Assembly (NCBI GenBank): GCA_001970955.1
Contig: MPUH01000015.1
Location: 62,001 to 126,000 of the forward strand
Direction: 5' to 3'
Source: Stentor coeruleus
Taxonomy: Eukaryota; Ciliophora; Heterotrichea; Heterotrichida; Stentoridae
Length of the DNA: 64,000 nt
Below, in pieces: positions 48,048 through 58,400 of this stretch (position 1 is its first letter; each line of letters begins with the position of its first letter). Position numbers and translations under genes: made by a program. The notes below the pieces were generated by a model. It was not told the origin of the DNA. It was given only the letters and a program-made list of their open reading frames with translations, and ran no database searches.

Positions 48048-51000
48048 ATGAGAGGTCACATAGACGAGGCAGAATATCTCAAACTTAACGATGCGGATCA
48101 AGAAGCTGGAGAAGGTGATACCGAAAGCAAAGAGCAAATAATGAAGTATTTAAAAAATCACTTATTTATGCTCTTTTTCCGCTTGAATACAACCAAGATC
48201 CCAATGGCAATACACTATTATATGCTTATGATAGGGATTGAAGCATTTCAATTACTTAGTCTTGCTCTAGTAGATGGAGGCTACTCGAAACTTGGACCTT
48301 ATGGAACTGACTCTGCTTGGAATTTGACTCAAACCCAATGGCTTATTGACGTCTGCTGGGTGTTCCGATTCGACCGGTATTTTCGAACAAGCGAAACCAG
48401 TTTCTTAGCTCTCTTGGCTATAATCGGATTTCTAATAACTTCAATACTAGTTATAGGTGTGGTCTTAGCTTTTGTCAAAGGTATAAGCCAGTCTATAGCC
48501 AACTTCATGATCAAAATGATGAAAATTCTAATAACACTCGTGACAAACCTTCTAGTAATCCCTTTCTTAGATACCCTAGCATTTTCTATGAGTTGTGCTT
48601 TTAAAAACAAAGATACATGTTTAGGATTACCAGAAGGGTATCAATATATGATAATTTTTGTCATAGTCACTATTATATATGTAGGAGTTGTTGGGATTTG
48701 TGCTATGCTTTATTATGAACTATGCGCTATGTGTGGAGGACCAATGGCAAAACCTCATTCAAGGTTTAAATTATTGAGAATTGGTGGATATATTGTCATA
48801 ATATTCTGCAATTACTTTATTGATGTAACTGGAAAAATTATTTTGTTTTTAGTCATTAGTTTAGTAGTTGGATTGATATTATCTTATGTATATGCACAAT
48901 ATATCCCTTATTACAACATAACCATGTGTAAAATTCGTCTTGCAGGGATTGTGTGTTTTACTTCAGCGATTTTTTGTATGTTGATTGGAGAGTTTTTTAA
49001 AAGCACTGACCAGTCAAATTCTTCAGTGACGATGCTTTTTTACTTTTTAACCCCTTGTCTTGTTCAGATATGCCACTTAGCAGTGATTAAAAGGTCTAAA
49101 TCTTTGTTAGAAAAAAAAATACAGCATTTGACAAACCCGTATCAGGTGGAAATCAAAGCAAGAATGCTTGTTTTAAGACTTGAAGAGGCTAAGAATAAAA
49201 ACCTTAAGTCTATGTATGGAGAAAATGATGAAGAAGACAATCAGGAATTCCGAACTTTACAGACTGAAACTTTGATTGAATTAGAAACTTTATTTAGTGA
49301 GTCATTTAAAAAATTCCCAAATGCTGAACTTTTATATTTATGGTCAGGACTTATACAACTTCATATATTTGAGAATTATATACTTTCTATGATCCAATGC
49401 TTTAAAGGTATTGTAATTGCTAATAAACTCGACTCACAATACGCGTTGTTTCACTTCAGGAAAACTTCTGAAAGTTTTTATATGTCAAACATGAAAGATG
49501 ATGCTTATGATTATGAAATGTTTGAAAAAGCTTTCCAAAATGCACAGAAAAATGATGAAACAGTTACAAGGTCGCAGTTTTATTTTTGGGCTGAACTGGA
49601 ATCTAAAACCCCGAAAATACAAAAACTAAACAAACTTGCAGGAGAAACATCGAAAATGATAGGAGTGACTCGGGGTAATTATCAGAAACTTCTCAAATTA
49701 AACTCAAAAAACACTCAGGCTTTGCGTATGTATGGCTGGTTTCTAAGCAGTTTAAATAATTATTCAGACCTTGGGCAAAGATATTTAAACAAAGCTGAAA
49801 TGCAAGAAGAAGCTCAACACAAAAATGTTAATGCAAATATAATAAACAGCCTTACACAACCTTTATCTTTTTTCGATTCTGATAATGCTATAATTCGAAT
49901 TTCAGGTGATTTTGAAACTATAGGGGAAATACAAAAAGCTAATGCTTCAGCATGTCAACTTTTCGGGTATTTATCAGCTGAACTTGTTGGTAGAAATGTG
50001 TCACTTATAATCCCTTCACCATTTAGTGAAATGCATGATGAACATATAAAAAGATTTCATGAACTAGGCAAATATTCAATTATAGACAATCAACAATTAG
50101 TCTTGTATTTTACTAATAAAAACAATAATATTTTTGAAGCTAGACTCTTAGTTAAAGTCGTCCCAAATGGAGAACAACCTCCATATTTATCGGCTATAAT
50201 CAAACCAACAAATCCTAAATATGAAATGATTTTAATTAACCCTGAGATGATTATAACAGGATATAGTATACAATGTACTGAATTCTTTGATATTGGTAGT
50301 TCAAAAAACACTGAACAGAAAATAACAAGTATTATAAATGCTTTTGATGATAACAAAGAAAAAATGTTCTCGGAAAATGGTTATGATTATAATTGTGATC
50401 ATGATAAATATTTATGTAAACTCAAGTTAAAATTATGTGAATTAAAACTTGGGGAGAATACGTGTTTTGTATTAAAAATCGAAATTATAGAAAAAAAAGA
50501 TAAAAATGAAGCTAAAGGGTTTACAAGAATAGATGATAATAAACCTGTAAGTTCGATTTTATCAGTAGAGAAAACATCACAAATGGATGGGTCTTTAGTA
50601 ACATTAGCTGATAAGAAAAAAATTACTGAGTCTAGTGAAGAGGATGAAAGTGAAGAAATATCAGGAGAAGGTAAAGAGAGTAAAAGTGAGGATAGTGAAG
50701 AAAGTGAAGAGTCTGAAGAAAGTGAAGATTCTAATGAAAGTGAAGAATCTGAAGAAAATAGTACGGATAGTAATGGGAAATTACAAAATCATGAAGAGAC
50801 TAAGGTTAATATGGATAATACAAAAGTTATGGATAAAGCTAGTATTTCAGCTGAAAATCTGAAGAAAAGCAAAGAATTGAATTCAAGTAGCACAGCAAGT
50901 GCAGATGATTTAAACAAAGATAAAATCATTAAAAATGAAGGGAAAAAAGTGCAAATTGAAGAATTTGAAGCGGTTAAAGGCTCAGAAGGTTCTGATAGTT

Positions 51001-53123
51001 CTGAGAACTCTGAAGACTCTAGTGAAAGCAACAGTGGGAGTGGTAGTAAAAACAGTAGTCATAGTGAAAACTCTAAAAACAGTTCAGATGAAGATTTTTC
51101 AGAAAAAAGCTCAGAAAATTCTCATAAAAATAGTGAAGAACATGATAATCAAGGAGCAGAAGTTGCTGATGGTCAAAGTGCATCATCAAAATCTATGAAC
51201 TCCAGTATGGCATCATTAGCTCAATTTAACAAATCAATAAAAGGTTTGATTTCATATGAATTTGCTTCAACTAAAAAATATGTCCTTCGTTTCAAAGTAA
51301 CTCTAATCCTAACAATAATCATCCTTATCATAACCTCAATTGTCACATATGAAATTATAAGTCAATCAATTAATTCTAATGAAAAACTATCTCATTATGT
51401 GAATTTAGTAGGTGATTGTAGACATTATGTTCGTAGTTTAAGTTATTATTCACGTATGATAAGTTTAATTGACAGTTATAATTTTACTGATTCAACAACT
51501 ACAAGAAATACATATTTTGATTGGTTATATGCAGATATTGAAGTTATGCATAGTATAAATTTGGAACTTTATAAGAATTATGATGTTTTAAGTTCAAAAG
51601 ATAAGGATATTTATATAGATGAAGATATCGCCGCACATTTATTAGAAGGTGACCATATAAGAGAAATTAAAAGCAATCTTTTTGATGCGACATCGAATTT
51701 TATCCTCCAAGGATTTTTGTTAAATAATGAATATAAAAACTCGGTTATTGATTTAAAAAACAGGAGAGCGTTTTATTTGTATAGAAATGGTAATGGGGAA
51801 ACTTTAGAATATTTGAATATTTCAGCACATTATTATGTAAATGCGGCAAAAAAAGATCTAGAAACCCAAAGAATAACTGCTATACTTTTGATTTTAGTTT
51901 CAATTGTCTTGTTGTTTTTCTGTGCAGGATTTGCCATAATCCCTGCAATAAAAACCTTAGAAAAATCCAGAAGAGAAATTTGGGAGATATTCTTTGAAAT
52001 CCCTGGGTATGTATGCAGAGTAATGAAAGCTAAATGTTGTGATCGGCTGAATATTCTTAACGAACAAGCAAATATGGAACTTGAAGAACATAATCAAGAT
52101 GATATCGCAGATGAAGAGAAAAAAGAAGAGGCAATGAAATCTGAGGATAAAGACAAAACTAAAGATAAAACCACGGCAAATAAAAAGAAAAAAGTTTCTG
52201 AACAAAAAGTAGTCCTAGCTTATGACCCAAAACAAAGGAAAATAATGACAGCAAAATTGATTTGTTTTTTTATTATTTCCCTTGTGTATTTTTATCTTAT
52301 TTATTATACAGGTTTTGATGTTGTTGGGAATATATTAAAAGAAGAACCTGTTCATATAAACTGGGCAAGTAGACGTAAAGAGCTTTCAAGGGCAATTAAT
52401 CATTGGGTAACTGAAGCTATATTAGAAAATGTTACTGATTATGGGTATAAATATGTTGTACCATCTAAACAAGATAAAGGCTCATCATATAATTATGCAT
52501 ATAAAGTTACTGAAGAATTAGATTATGTTGAAAACTCACTTATATTTGGTAATAGTAAACAAGGATTAAGTTTTAATGAAATCAAAAGTACAACTCATGA
52601 TAATCTTTTGTTTAAAAATGCTTGTACTGCCCCTGTAAATAGAAGTGATAGTGTTTTATGCCCTACTGTTGGGGATAATGCTATGACTCAAGGACTTCAT
52701 AGTGCATTAGGATTATATACAACATTAGCTAAAAATATTTTATTAAAAATATCATCAATGAATATTGGCAATGATAAAGATAAAGCTAGAGAGTTTCTTA
52801 TTGATGCTGATGTTGTTTTACTTAGAGATTTGAATAATAAATATTTGTATGATGCGCTTGAATATTCATCAGAATTATATGAACAGGATTATATTGATCA
52901 ACAGGCTAGTATGAAGATTTGGCAGAATGTTTTGATATCGATTTATAGTGTTTTTTCTTTGTTGTTTTATTTTTTTGTGTACTCGCCTATGATTAATAAG
53001 GTTGGATTGGATACGAAAAATGCTTGGAGCATGTGCACTTTGATACCACAAGAGTATCAGGAGGATTTCAAGAAGCTTAATAAAGCTATTAAGGATAGAA
53101 GGGATAATTTCAAGTGGAGATAA
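48048..53123 (+). CDS. TmcB-like polytopic PAS-domain membrane protein
   Basis: 1,691 residues. The N-terminal 340 residues contain many hydrophobic spans (for example LLAIIGFLITSILVIGVVLA and IVTIIYVGVVGICAML). A helical repeat region follows (about 370-600), then a PAS domain at about 605-725 (FETIGEIQKANASACQLFGY, LVGRNVSLIIPSPF). An extremely Ser/Glu/Asp-rich linker (about 857-1,030) is next, then more membrane spans near 1,083-1,105, 1,277-1,300, 1,403-1,420 and 1,625-1,650. This order matches the TmcB/TmcC proteins that are very abundant in ciliates, whose ligand is unknown. PAS domains bind small molecules or sense redox or light; which one here cannot be told. Stentor is light-sensitive, so this family is worth noting, with no direct evidence. 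Confidence 0.85.
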   Translation: MRGHIDEAEYLKLNDADQEAGEGDTESKEQIMKYLKNHLFMLFFRLNTTKIPMAIHYYMLMIGIEAFQLLSLALVDGGYSKLGPYGTDSAWNLTQTQWLIDVCWVFRFDRYFRTSETSFLALLAIIGFLITSILVIGVVLAFVKGISQSIANFMIKMMKILITLVTNLLVIPFLDTLAFSMSCAFKNKDTCLGLPEGYQYMIIFVIVTIIYVGVVGICAMLYYELCAMCGGPMAKPHSRFKLLRIGGYIVIIFCNYFIDVTGKIILFLVISLVVGLILSYVYAQYIPYYNITMCKIRLAGIVCFTSAIFCMLIGEFFKSTDQSNSSVTMLFYFLTPCLVQICHLAVIKRSKSLLEKKIQHLTNPYQVEIKARMLVLRLEEAKNKNLKSMYGENDEEDNQEFRTLQTETLIELETLFSESFKKFPNAELLYLWSGLIQLHIFENYILSMIQCFKGIVIANKLDSQYALFHFRKTSESFYMSNMKDDAYDYEMFEKAFQNAQKNDETVTRSQFYFWAELESKTPKIQKLNKLAGETSKMIGVTRGNYQKLLKLNSKNTQALRMYGWFLSSLNNYSDLGQRYLNKAEMQEEAQHKNVNANIINSLTQPLSFFDSDNAIIRISGDFETIGEIQKANASACQLFGYLSAELVGRNVSLIIPSPFSEMHDEHIKRFHELGKYSIIDNQQLVLYFTNKNNNIFEARLLVKVVPNGEQPPYLSAIIKPTNPKYEMILINPEMIITGYSIQCTEFFDIGSSKNTEQKITSIINAFDDNKEKMFSENGYDYNCDHDKYLCKLKLKLCELKLGENTCFVLKIEIIEKKDKNEAKGFTRIDDNKPVSSILSVEKTSQMDGSLVTLADKKKITESSEEDESEEISGEGKESKSEDSEESEESEESEDSNESEESEENSTDSNGKLQNHEETKVNMDNTKVMDKASISAENLKKSKELNSSSTASADDLNKDKIIKNEGKKVQIEEFEAVKGSEGSDSSENSEDSSESNSGSGSKNSSHSENSKNSSDEDFSEKSSENSHKNSEEHDNQGAEVADGQSASSKSMNSSMASLAQFNKSIKGLISYEFASTKKYVLRFKVTLILTIIILIITSIVTYEIISQSINSNEKLSHYVNLVGDCRHYVRSLSYYSRMISLIDSYNFTDSTTTRNTYFDWLYADIEVMHSINLELYKNYDVLSSKDKDIYIDEDIAAHLLEGDHIREIKSNLFDATSNFILQGFLLNNEYKNSVIDLKNRRAFYLYRNGNGETLEYLNISAHYYVNAAKKDLETQRITAILLILVSIVLLFFCAGFAIIPAIKTLEKSRREIWEIFFEIPGYVCRVMKAKCCDRLNILNEQANMELEEHNQDDIADEEKKEEAMKSEDKDKTKDKTTANKKKKVSEQKVVLAYDPKQRKIMTAKLICFFIISLVYFYLIYYTGFDVVGNILKEEPVHINWASRRKELSRAINHWVTEAILENVTDYGYKYVVPSKQDKGSSYNYAYKVTEELDYVENSLIFGNSKQGLSFNEIKSTTHDNLLFKNACTAPVNRSDSVLCPTVGDNAMTQGLHSALGLYTTLAKNILLKISSMNIGNDKDKAREFLIDADVVLLRDLNNKYLYDALEYSSELYEQDYIDQQASMKIWQNVLISIYSVFSLLFYFFVYSPMINKVGLDTKNAWSMCTLIPQEYQEDFKKLNKAIKDRRDNFKWR

Positions 53124-53420
53124 AATTAGTTTAGCTAAAATATCCTGGGTTTGTTATTGATATTTGGATTTTTTATTGTAAGGATGCTTAAATATGATAT
53201 ATATTTTATGTATAATTATATGATTAATAATTTCTTTAAAGTTTGTAAATTATTGATGATAATACAAAAAATATTTTATACTTAAATTCTTAAACTGCGT
53301 ATATCTTTATTTATTATAATTCCATAATGAATTTGTAAAGTTCCCTTGAGTATTTTACATATAATGTTTAGATTACTAGTTTAACACCTTTAATTAATCC
53401 TTATACAAATACCTTTAAAA
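53124..53420. other. Intergenic region, 297 bases
   Basis: AT-rich spacer between two plus-strand genes. Nothing recognised. Confidence 0.5.
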
Positions 53421-53584
53421 ATGCAACTCCGTCCAAATCCTCCTACCAGCCAAGGAAAATGCCCTCTAAACGACAATGAAATTGATGTTATCCCNCAAAT
53501 ACCTTTAAAAATGCAACTCCGTCCAAATCCTCCTACCAGCCAAGGAAAATGCCCTCTAAACGACAATGAAATTGATGTTATCCC
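53406..53584. other. Contig join: 89-base direct repeat around N
   Basis: Bases 53406-53494 and 53496-53584 are identical around an N at 53495. The 90 extra bases add 30 false residues (including a second initiator Met) to the SAXO N-terminus, in frame. Confidence 0.93.
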
Positions 53585-54293
53585 AGAATTATACCATCAC
53601 CTAAACAAATGTATTTGTTTCATGTGTACATGTGGAAAACACATATGCCCATCTCAAAGACGTTCTTTTCAATCAAAAGACAGTTATCAAAGTAGTTATA
53701 AACAATCATACCCAAGACCTTCAATGACCCCAACACCTCCTCGTCCACAAACCACCTATAGAAAAAACAATCAAAAAATGGATCTGGAAACTGAATACCA
53801 GAAAAAATTCCCCGGTTTTACATTCGAATGCATTCAAATAGAAGAAAAACTAACCCCTAAACTCAGCATCAAACAAGAAGGCACAAGTCAATACAAATCT
53901 GATTACCCAAATTGGGGCCCAGTAGATTATTACAATACAAAACGTCCTCAAAACCCACAACATGATACAAAACTCAAATTCCAAGGTATAAGTTCATATG
54001 ATTATTTTTATAAAACTAATAAAATACCAGAAAATATACAAAAATCCACATTTAGATTAAAAAGAGATAATCGAGTTAAAATTCCAATGCAATCAAGTTC
54101 ACAAAGAGCATATAAAAAGTTCAATAAAAGTAGTTTTCCTAAACATGAACATAAGAAACCTGATGAGTATTTGCCATTAAATTATAACCCTCATCAGTTT
54201 AAAACAACAACACATGCGGATTATATTACTTCTGAAAATAGGGTTAAAGATCCTAGTGTTATACGTAGACTCGCATTGTTTAATGCTAAATAA
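53421..54293 (+). CDS. SAXO: SAXO-type axonemal microtubule protein (assembly-duplicated start)
   Basis: Read as 290 residues, but the real protein is 260 because the first 30 codons are duplicated by the contig join; the real start is the ATG at 53421 or its copy at 53511. The N-terminal Cys motif is C-I-C-x2-C-x-C-G-x-H-x-C-P (Cys34 to Cys46 of the true protein), diagnostic of SAXO/FAM154. Repeated Mn-like modules follow: TSQYKSDYPNWG, SSYDYFY, SSSQRAYKKF and TTTHADYITSEN, spaced as in SAXO proteins. These modules bind and stabilise microtubules in cilia and centrioles, and SAXOs are found as microtubule inner proteins of doublets. A small ORF begins 7 bases after its stop. Confidence 0.85.
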   Translation: MQLRPNPPTSQGKCPLNDNEIDVIXQIPLKMQLRPNPPTSQGKCPLNDNEIDVIPELYHHLNKCICFMCTCGKHICPSQRRSFQSKDSYQSSYKQSYPRPSMTPTPPRPQTTYRKNNQKMDLETEYQKKFPGFTFECIQIEEKLTPKLSIKQEGTSQYKSDYPNWGPVDYYNTKRPQNPQHDTKLKFQGISSYDYFYKTNKIPENIQKSTFRLKRDNRVKIPMQSSSQRAYKKFNKSSFPKHEHKKPDEYLPLNYNPHQFKTTTHADYITSENRVKDPSVIRRLALFNAK

Positions 54294-54300
54294 ATATATT

Positions 54301-54486
54301 ATGGATAGATTTAGAAATAACTATATGGAAAATACTGTTAAAAATAAACCTGGACCTACTGGGAATAGAAATGATGGGGATGATTATTTTGCTAAGACTA
54401 GAAGGAAATTGCAAGAAATTGTGAAAACTGGACCTAAAATACCTAAAGGTACTGAACAGATATGGGATTTGCTAATACCTAAGTAA
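54301..54486 (+). CDS. Candidate 61-residue protein
   Basis: An ATG-initiated frame, starting MDRFRNNYMENTVKNKPGPT, with KTRRKLQEIVKTGPKIPKGT in the middle. Polar and basic with a Trp near the end (QIWDLLIP). The codon look is protein-like. Only 7 bases separate it from the SAXO stop codon, far too few for its own promoter and 3' end by ordinary standards. It may be a separate short gene, a missed frame of the SAXO transcript, or dicistronic. No 15-16 base intron joining the two was found. Confidence 0.45.
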   Translation: MDRFRNNYMENTVKNKPGPTGNRNDGDDYFAKTRRKLQEIVKTGPKIPKGTEQIWDLLIPK

Positions 54487-55432
54487 AAATGTTCATATTT
54501 TTTTAGGATATTTTTTGATTGTTTTATAATTTTTAGAGTTTTTTAAGATTTGTTGGTGGGAAGAGTTTTTATCTTTGAAGGGAGATTATGTTTTTGAGGA
54601 TTGGGCTTTTTAGAAGATTTTTTTTTTTTGGCTTTTAGGAAGGACTGTGATTAGGGGAAAGGATTTTGGTAATGAGGTAAATGTAGGATTTTAGATTAGT
54701 GGGATTTTCAATTTGCTTATAAAATATGAATAATTTTTACAATCATTTTATTTAGCTTTAAAAAGAAAATATTTTTACATCATTTTATTTAGCTTTGGAG
54801 AGAAGATATGCTTAGATAATTTTATATTATTAGTTATAATCGAATATGATTATAATCTCGTTGATATTATAATAAACACTAGAAAATCAATTCATCGGCA
54901 CAAATCAGATAGGTTTTATCTGTGCTAGGATTTTATACTTAGAAATCGGTAAGTAAAATAATTGACATTTTTATTCATATAACATTCAAAACAGCGCACC
55001 TAGCCAATAATCAGCATTCAACAAACTATTCATCTCATAAATATCTAATCTTTAAACCCACTAAAAGCCCCATAAATTCCTAAACTCCTAACCCTAACCC
55101 GCCTTAATCAATACAAAAAGTGAAAATTTTTTATTTATAAAACTTCTTCAATCCTTCCACCTTCCAAAACCTCTCCATTTTCTCAAATACCATGCATCAA
55201 TTCACTTTAATTACCCTATCCTCTCACTCTAACTAATAAATTTTCACTCTTACTTTCATTGAAATAATCTAAGCAACTGCATCGTATTTCCAGCATCAAA
55301 AAAACTTTTCACTTCCATGATAAAATCTCTATCAATCCATCTCTTTTCTTCCACTAAACCCAATTTCCTCTCATCATTCACTTCCTCCAAGTACAACAAA
55401 GTAACATAAAAAAAATTAAACCTTTAGTAAAA
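54487..55432. other. Intergenic region, 946 bases
   Basis: Left part (54,487-54,720) is 3' flank, G/T-rich with about six C. Right part (about 55,000-55,430) is 5' flank, C/A/T-rich and G-poor. At 54734-54795 there is a pair of 38-base imperfect tandem copies around ATTTTATTTAGCTTT. No gene seen. Confidence 0.6.
54734..54800. repeat. Two imperfect tandem copies, about 38 bases
   Basis: TTTTTACA, a short gap, then CATTTTATTTAGCTTT occurs twice with a spacing of about 38 bases and small changes. Non-coding; no function evident. Confidence 0.65.
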
Positions 55433-58400
55433 ATGTCTTTGGGAGGTCATCTAAAAGCTTTATTGTTGAAAAATTGGCTTTTATGGAAAAGAGAACTCTG
55501 TGGTTCCTTAGTCGAACTGATCTTTCCAATAATCCTCATGATATTCTTATATCTTATAAAAATTGCAATAGGTACAACAGATAAACATTCTCAAAGCTAT
55601 CTGAATTACAGGCAACTTGTATCCGAATTTGATACTTTCAATTCAACATTTTATAATATTTACAACTATCAAGAAGCTCTTAATATGACAACTCAACAAA
55701 TGTATTATTCATATCCATTCCAATGGTGTCAGAAAGTTATTAAATACAAATGGTTATGGGCTATTGTTACAAATAACTCAACATCTTTAGAAAAAAATAT
55801 AAGCTTAGAATTACATACACAAATCCAAAACTATATAAAACAATATACAATTATTAAACATGGGGATATTAATGATATTAAAGAACCAAAATACTTTACT
55901 TCCAACAGTAAGTTAGATGATTATATTAAAGCTTCAGATTATGGTGATAAAGATAAAAATAAAATATGTTTTGCCATATATTTAAATGATGAAGGGTCAA
56001 CTTTTCATACAAGTATTAGATATAATATCACTGATACAGACCCTGATATAACAAGTGTTTATGGTAAATTCTTGACTATTTTCTTAACAGATCTTAATAA
56101 ACCAGTTGATAAATATCAGAAAAAAGTTATTACTAGTTATCAAAAAGATTTTGTTCAAAGTGGATTTCTAACTATTGAAAATATTATCATGAATACTATA
56201 ACTAGATATATTATTAATATTACAAATCCTTATATAGAAAATAATAGTTCACAAGCTTTTATGTATGTCCCAATGCATGGGTTAAAATATATTGAAAATC
56301 CTTTTATGACAAATTTCGCTGGATCACTAGGTTTTTTTTTATTTGTCACATCTTTAGTCCCAGTATGCAGAATGATAAGCAAAGTTGTCACAGAAAAAGA
56401 AACAAAAGTTAGAGAGTCTATGAAAATGATGGGTCTTAATGATACACCTTATTGGTTATCTTGGTTTATTATGTATACAATTATATATTTTGTAGTAGCT
56501 TTTTTTTCAACAATGATTAGCTTTTTGATATTTGAACTATCAAATAAATTTATTGTATTCCTTATGTTTTTCCTATATGGCCAATCGTGTTTAGCATTTA
56601 GTGTTCTAATAAGTTCTATATTTAACAAATCAAAAACAGCTGTTCTTGTAGGAATGCTCATATTTTTTATAAGTTATTTCAGTTTGTTATCAGTTAGAAA
56701 AACAACACCTAAAGGGACTTTATCGTTATTATCATTTTTTAATACTGTAGCTATGTCTCAAGGTTTTATCCAATTAATGAGCTTTGAAGGTTCTCAGATT
56801 GGAGTTAATTTTTCAAATATTATGGATGATTATTATAATTATTCTGTTGGATTATGTTTGATTTATTTGTTTATTGATACTATTTTATATTGGTTACTTG
56901 CACTTTATTTAGATAAGATTATTAAAACTGAGACTGGGGTTAGTCTACCTTGGTATTTCCCTTGTACACCTAGTTTTTGGAGAGGACATTCTGGTAAACA
57001 GGAAATATCAGCACAAGAGACACAGTTATTGTTGGAAGAAGATGAGAAAAGGAGGATGGAAATGAAGGAAAATCAAAATATTGAGGATATTGACCAAATG
57101 TTTATTAATCAGGTAGAAAGTGGAGTGTCGATGAAAGTTAGAGGGCTTAGGAAACACTTTGGTGATAAGGTTGCTGTAGATGGATTAGATCTTGATATGT
57201 TTAAGGGTCAGATCTTTGCCCTATTAGGCCATAACGGTGCAGGTAAAACAACTACAATTTCTATGCTAACAGGTATGTTATCTCCAACAGCAGGAGAAAT
57301 GTCTGTCAACAATCTAAACTTCAAAACCGACATGGCAGAAATCAGAAAAAATCTTGGAGTTTGTCCTCAACACGATATTCTCTTCAAATCCTTAACTGTA
57401 GAAGAGCATCTCTACCTTTTCTGTAGATTTAAAGGTATCCAAAACAAACAAGATATCATGACAATGATAGATGAAAAACTAGTTGATATTGATTTATTAG
57501 AAAAAAGAAACACAAAAGCTGGGAATTTATCAGGTGGGCAAAAAAGAAAATTATCATTAGCCATAGCATTAATCGGTGGATCAGGAGTTGTAATGTTAGA
57601 TGAACCAACTTCTGGTATGGATTTAACAGCAAGAAGAAAAATGTGGGATATGCTTAAAAGAGAAAAACGTTCAAGGATTATCATATTAACAACACATTAT
57701 ATGGAAGAAGCTGATATTTTAGCTGACCGTATTGCAATTATGTCTCAAGGAAAACTTTATTGTTTAGGTAGTCCTTTATTCCTCAAAAAAAGATTCGGAG
57801 TTGGGTACAACTTAAGCATCGTCAAAAAAGTTGAAAGTGGTAAACAGCCTAATTTTTCTAAAATCGAAAAACTTGTTAGTAAATATATACCAGAAAGTAA
57901 AGTTTTCAATACAGCTTCATCAGAAATTTTATTTGAAATACCTTTAGAATCTACTCATAAATTTAAAGATTTCTTTGAAGACCTTGATACTCATTTAGAA
58001 AAGCTTAAAATTGAAACATATGGTATTTCAGTAACAACTCTTGAAGAAGTTTTTATAAGAGTTTCTAGAGGAGATGAAGGTGGAACACATGAACATAGGA
58101 AATCTTTGATTATTGAAAATAAAGATTATGAAGCACCTGGGGGATCAGTACAGAAATTTGATTCTGAATTGCTTAATAGTGATGAATTCAATATAGCTGA
58201 ACATAGAATTAAAGGGGTTTTATTTTTTTCGCATTTCTTAGCTTTGATGCAAAAAAGAGTTATTTATTCAATAAGAGATATTAAAGGTATTGTATTAGAA
58301 ATTTTCTTACCTATTGTNATGAATTCAATATAGCTGAACATAGAATTAAAGGGGTTTTATTTTTTTCGCATTTCTTAGCTTTAATGCAAAAAAGAGTTAT

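Noticed and set aside
53421-53584. Internal protein repeat at the SAXO start
   Set aside because: It is the contig-overlap artefact around N at 53495, not a real repeat.
55085-55100. CCTAACCCTAACCC telomere-like sequence
   Set aside because: Only about two units and inside a C-rich 5' flank; Stentor telomere repeats are longer arrays at chromosome ends. Chance.
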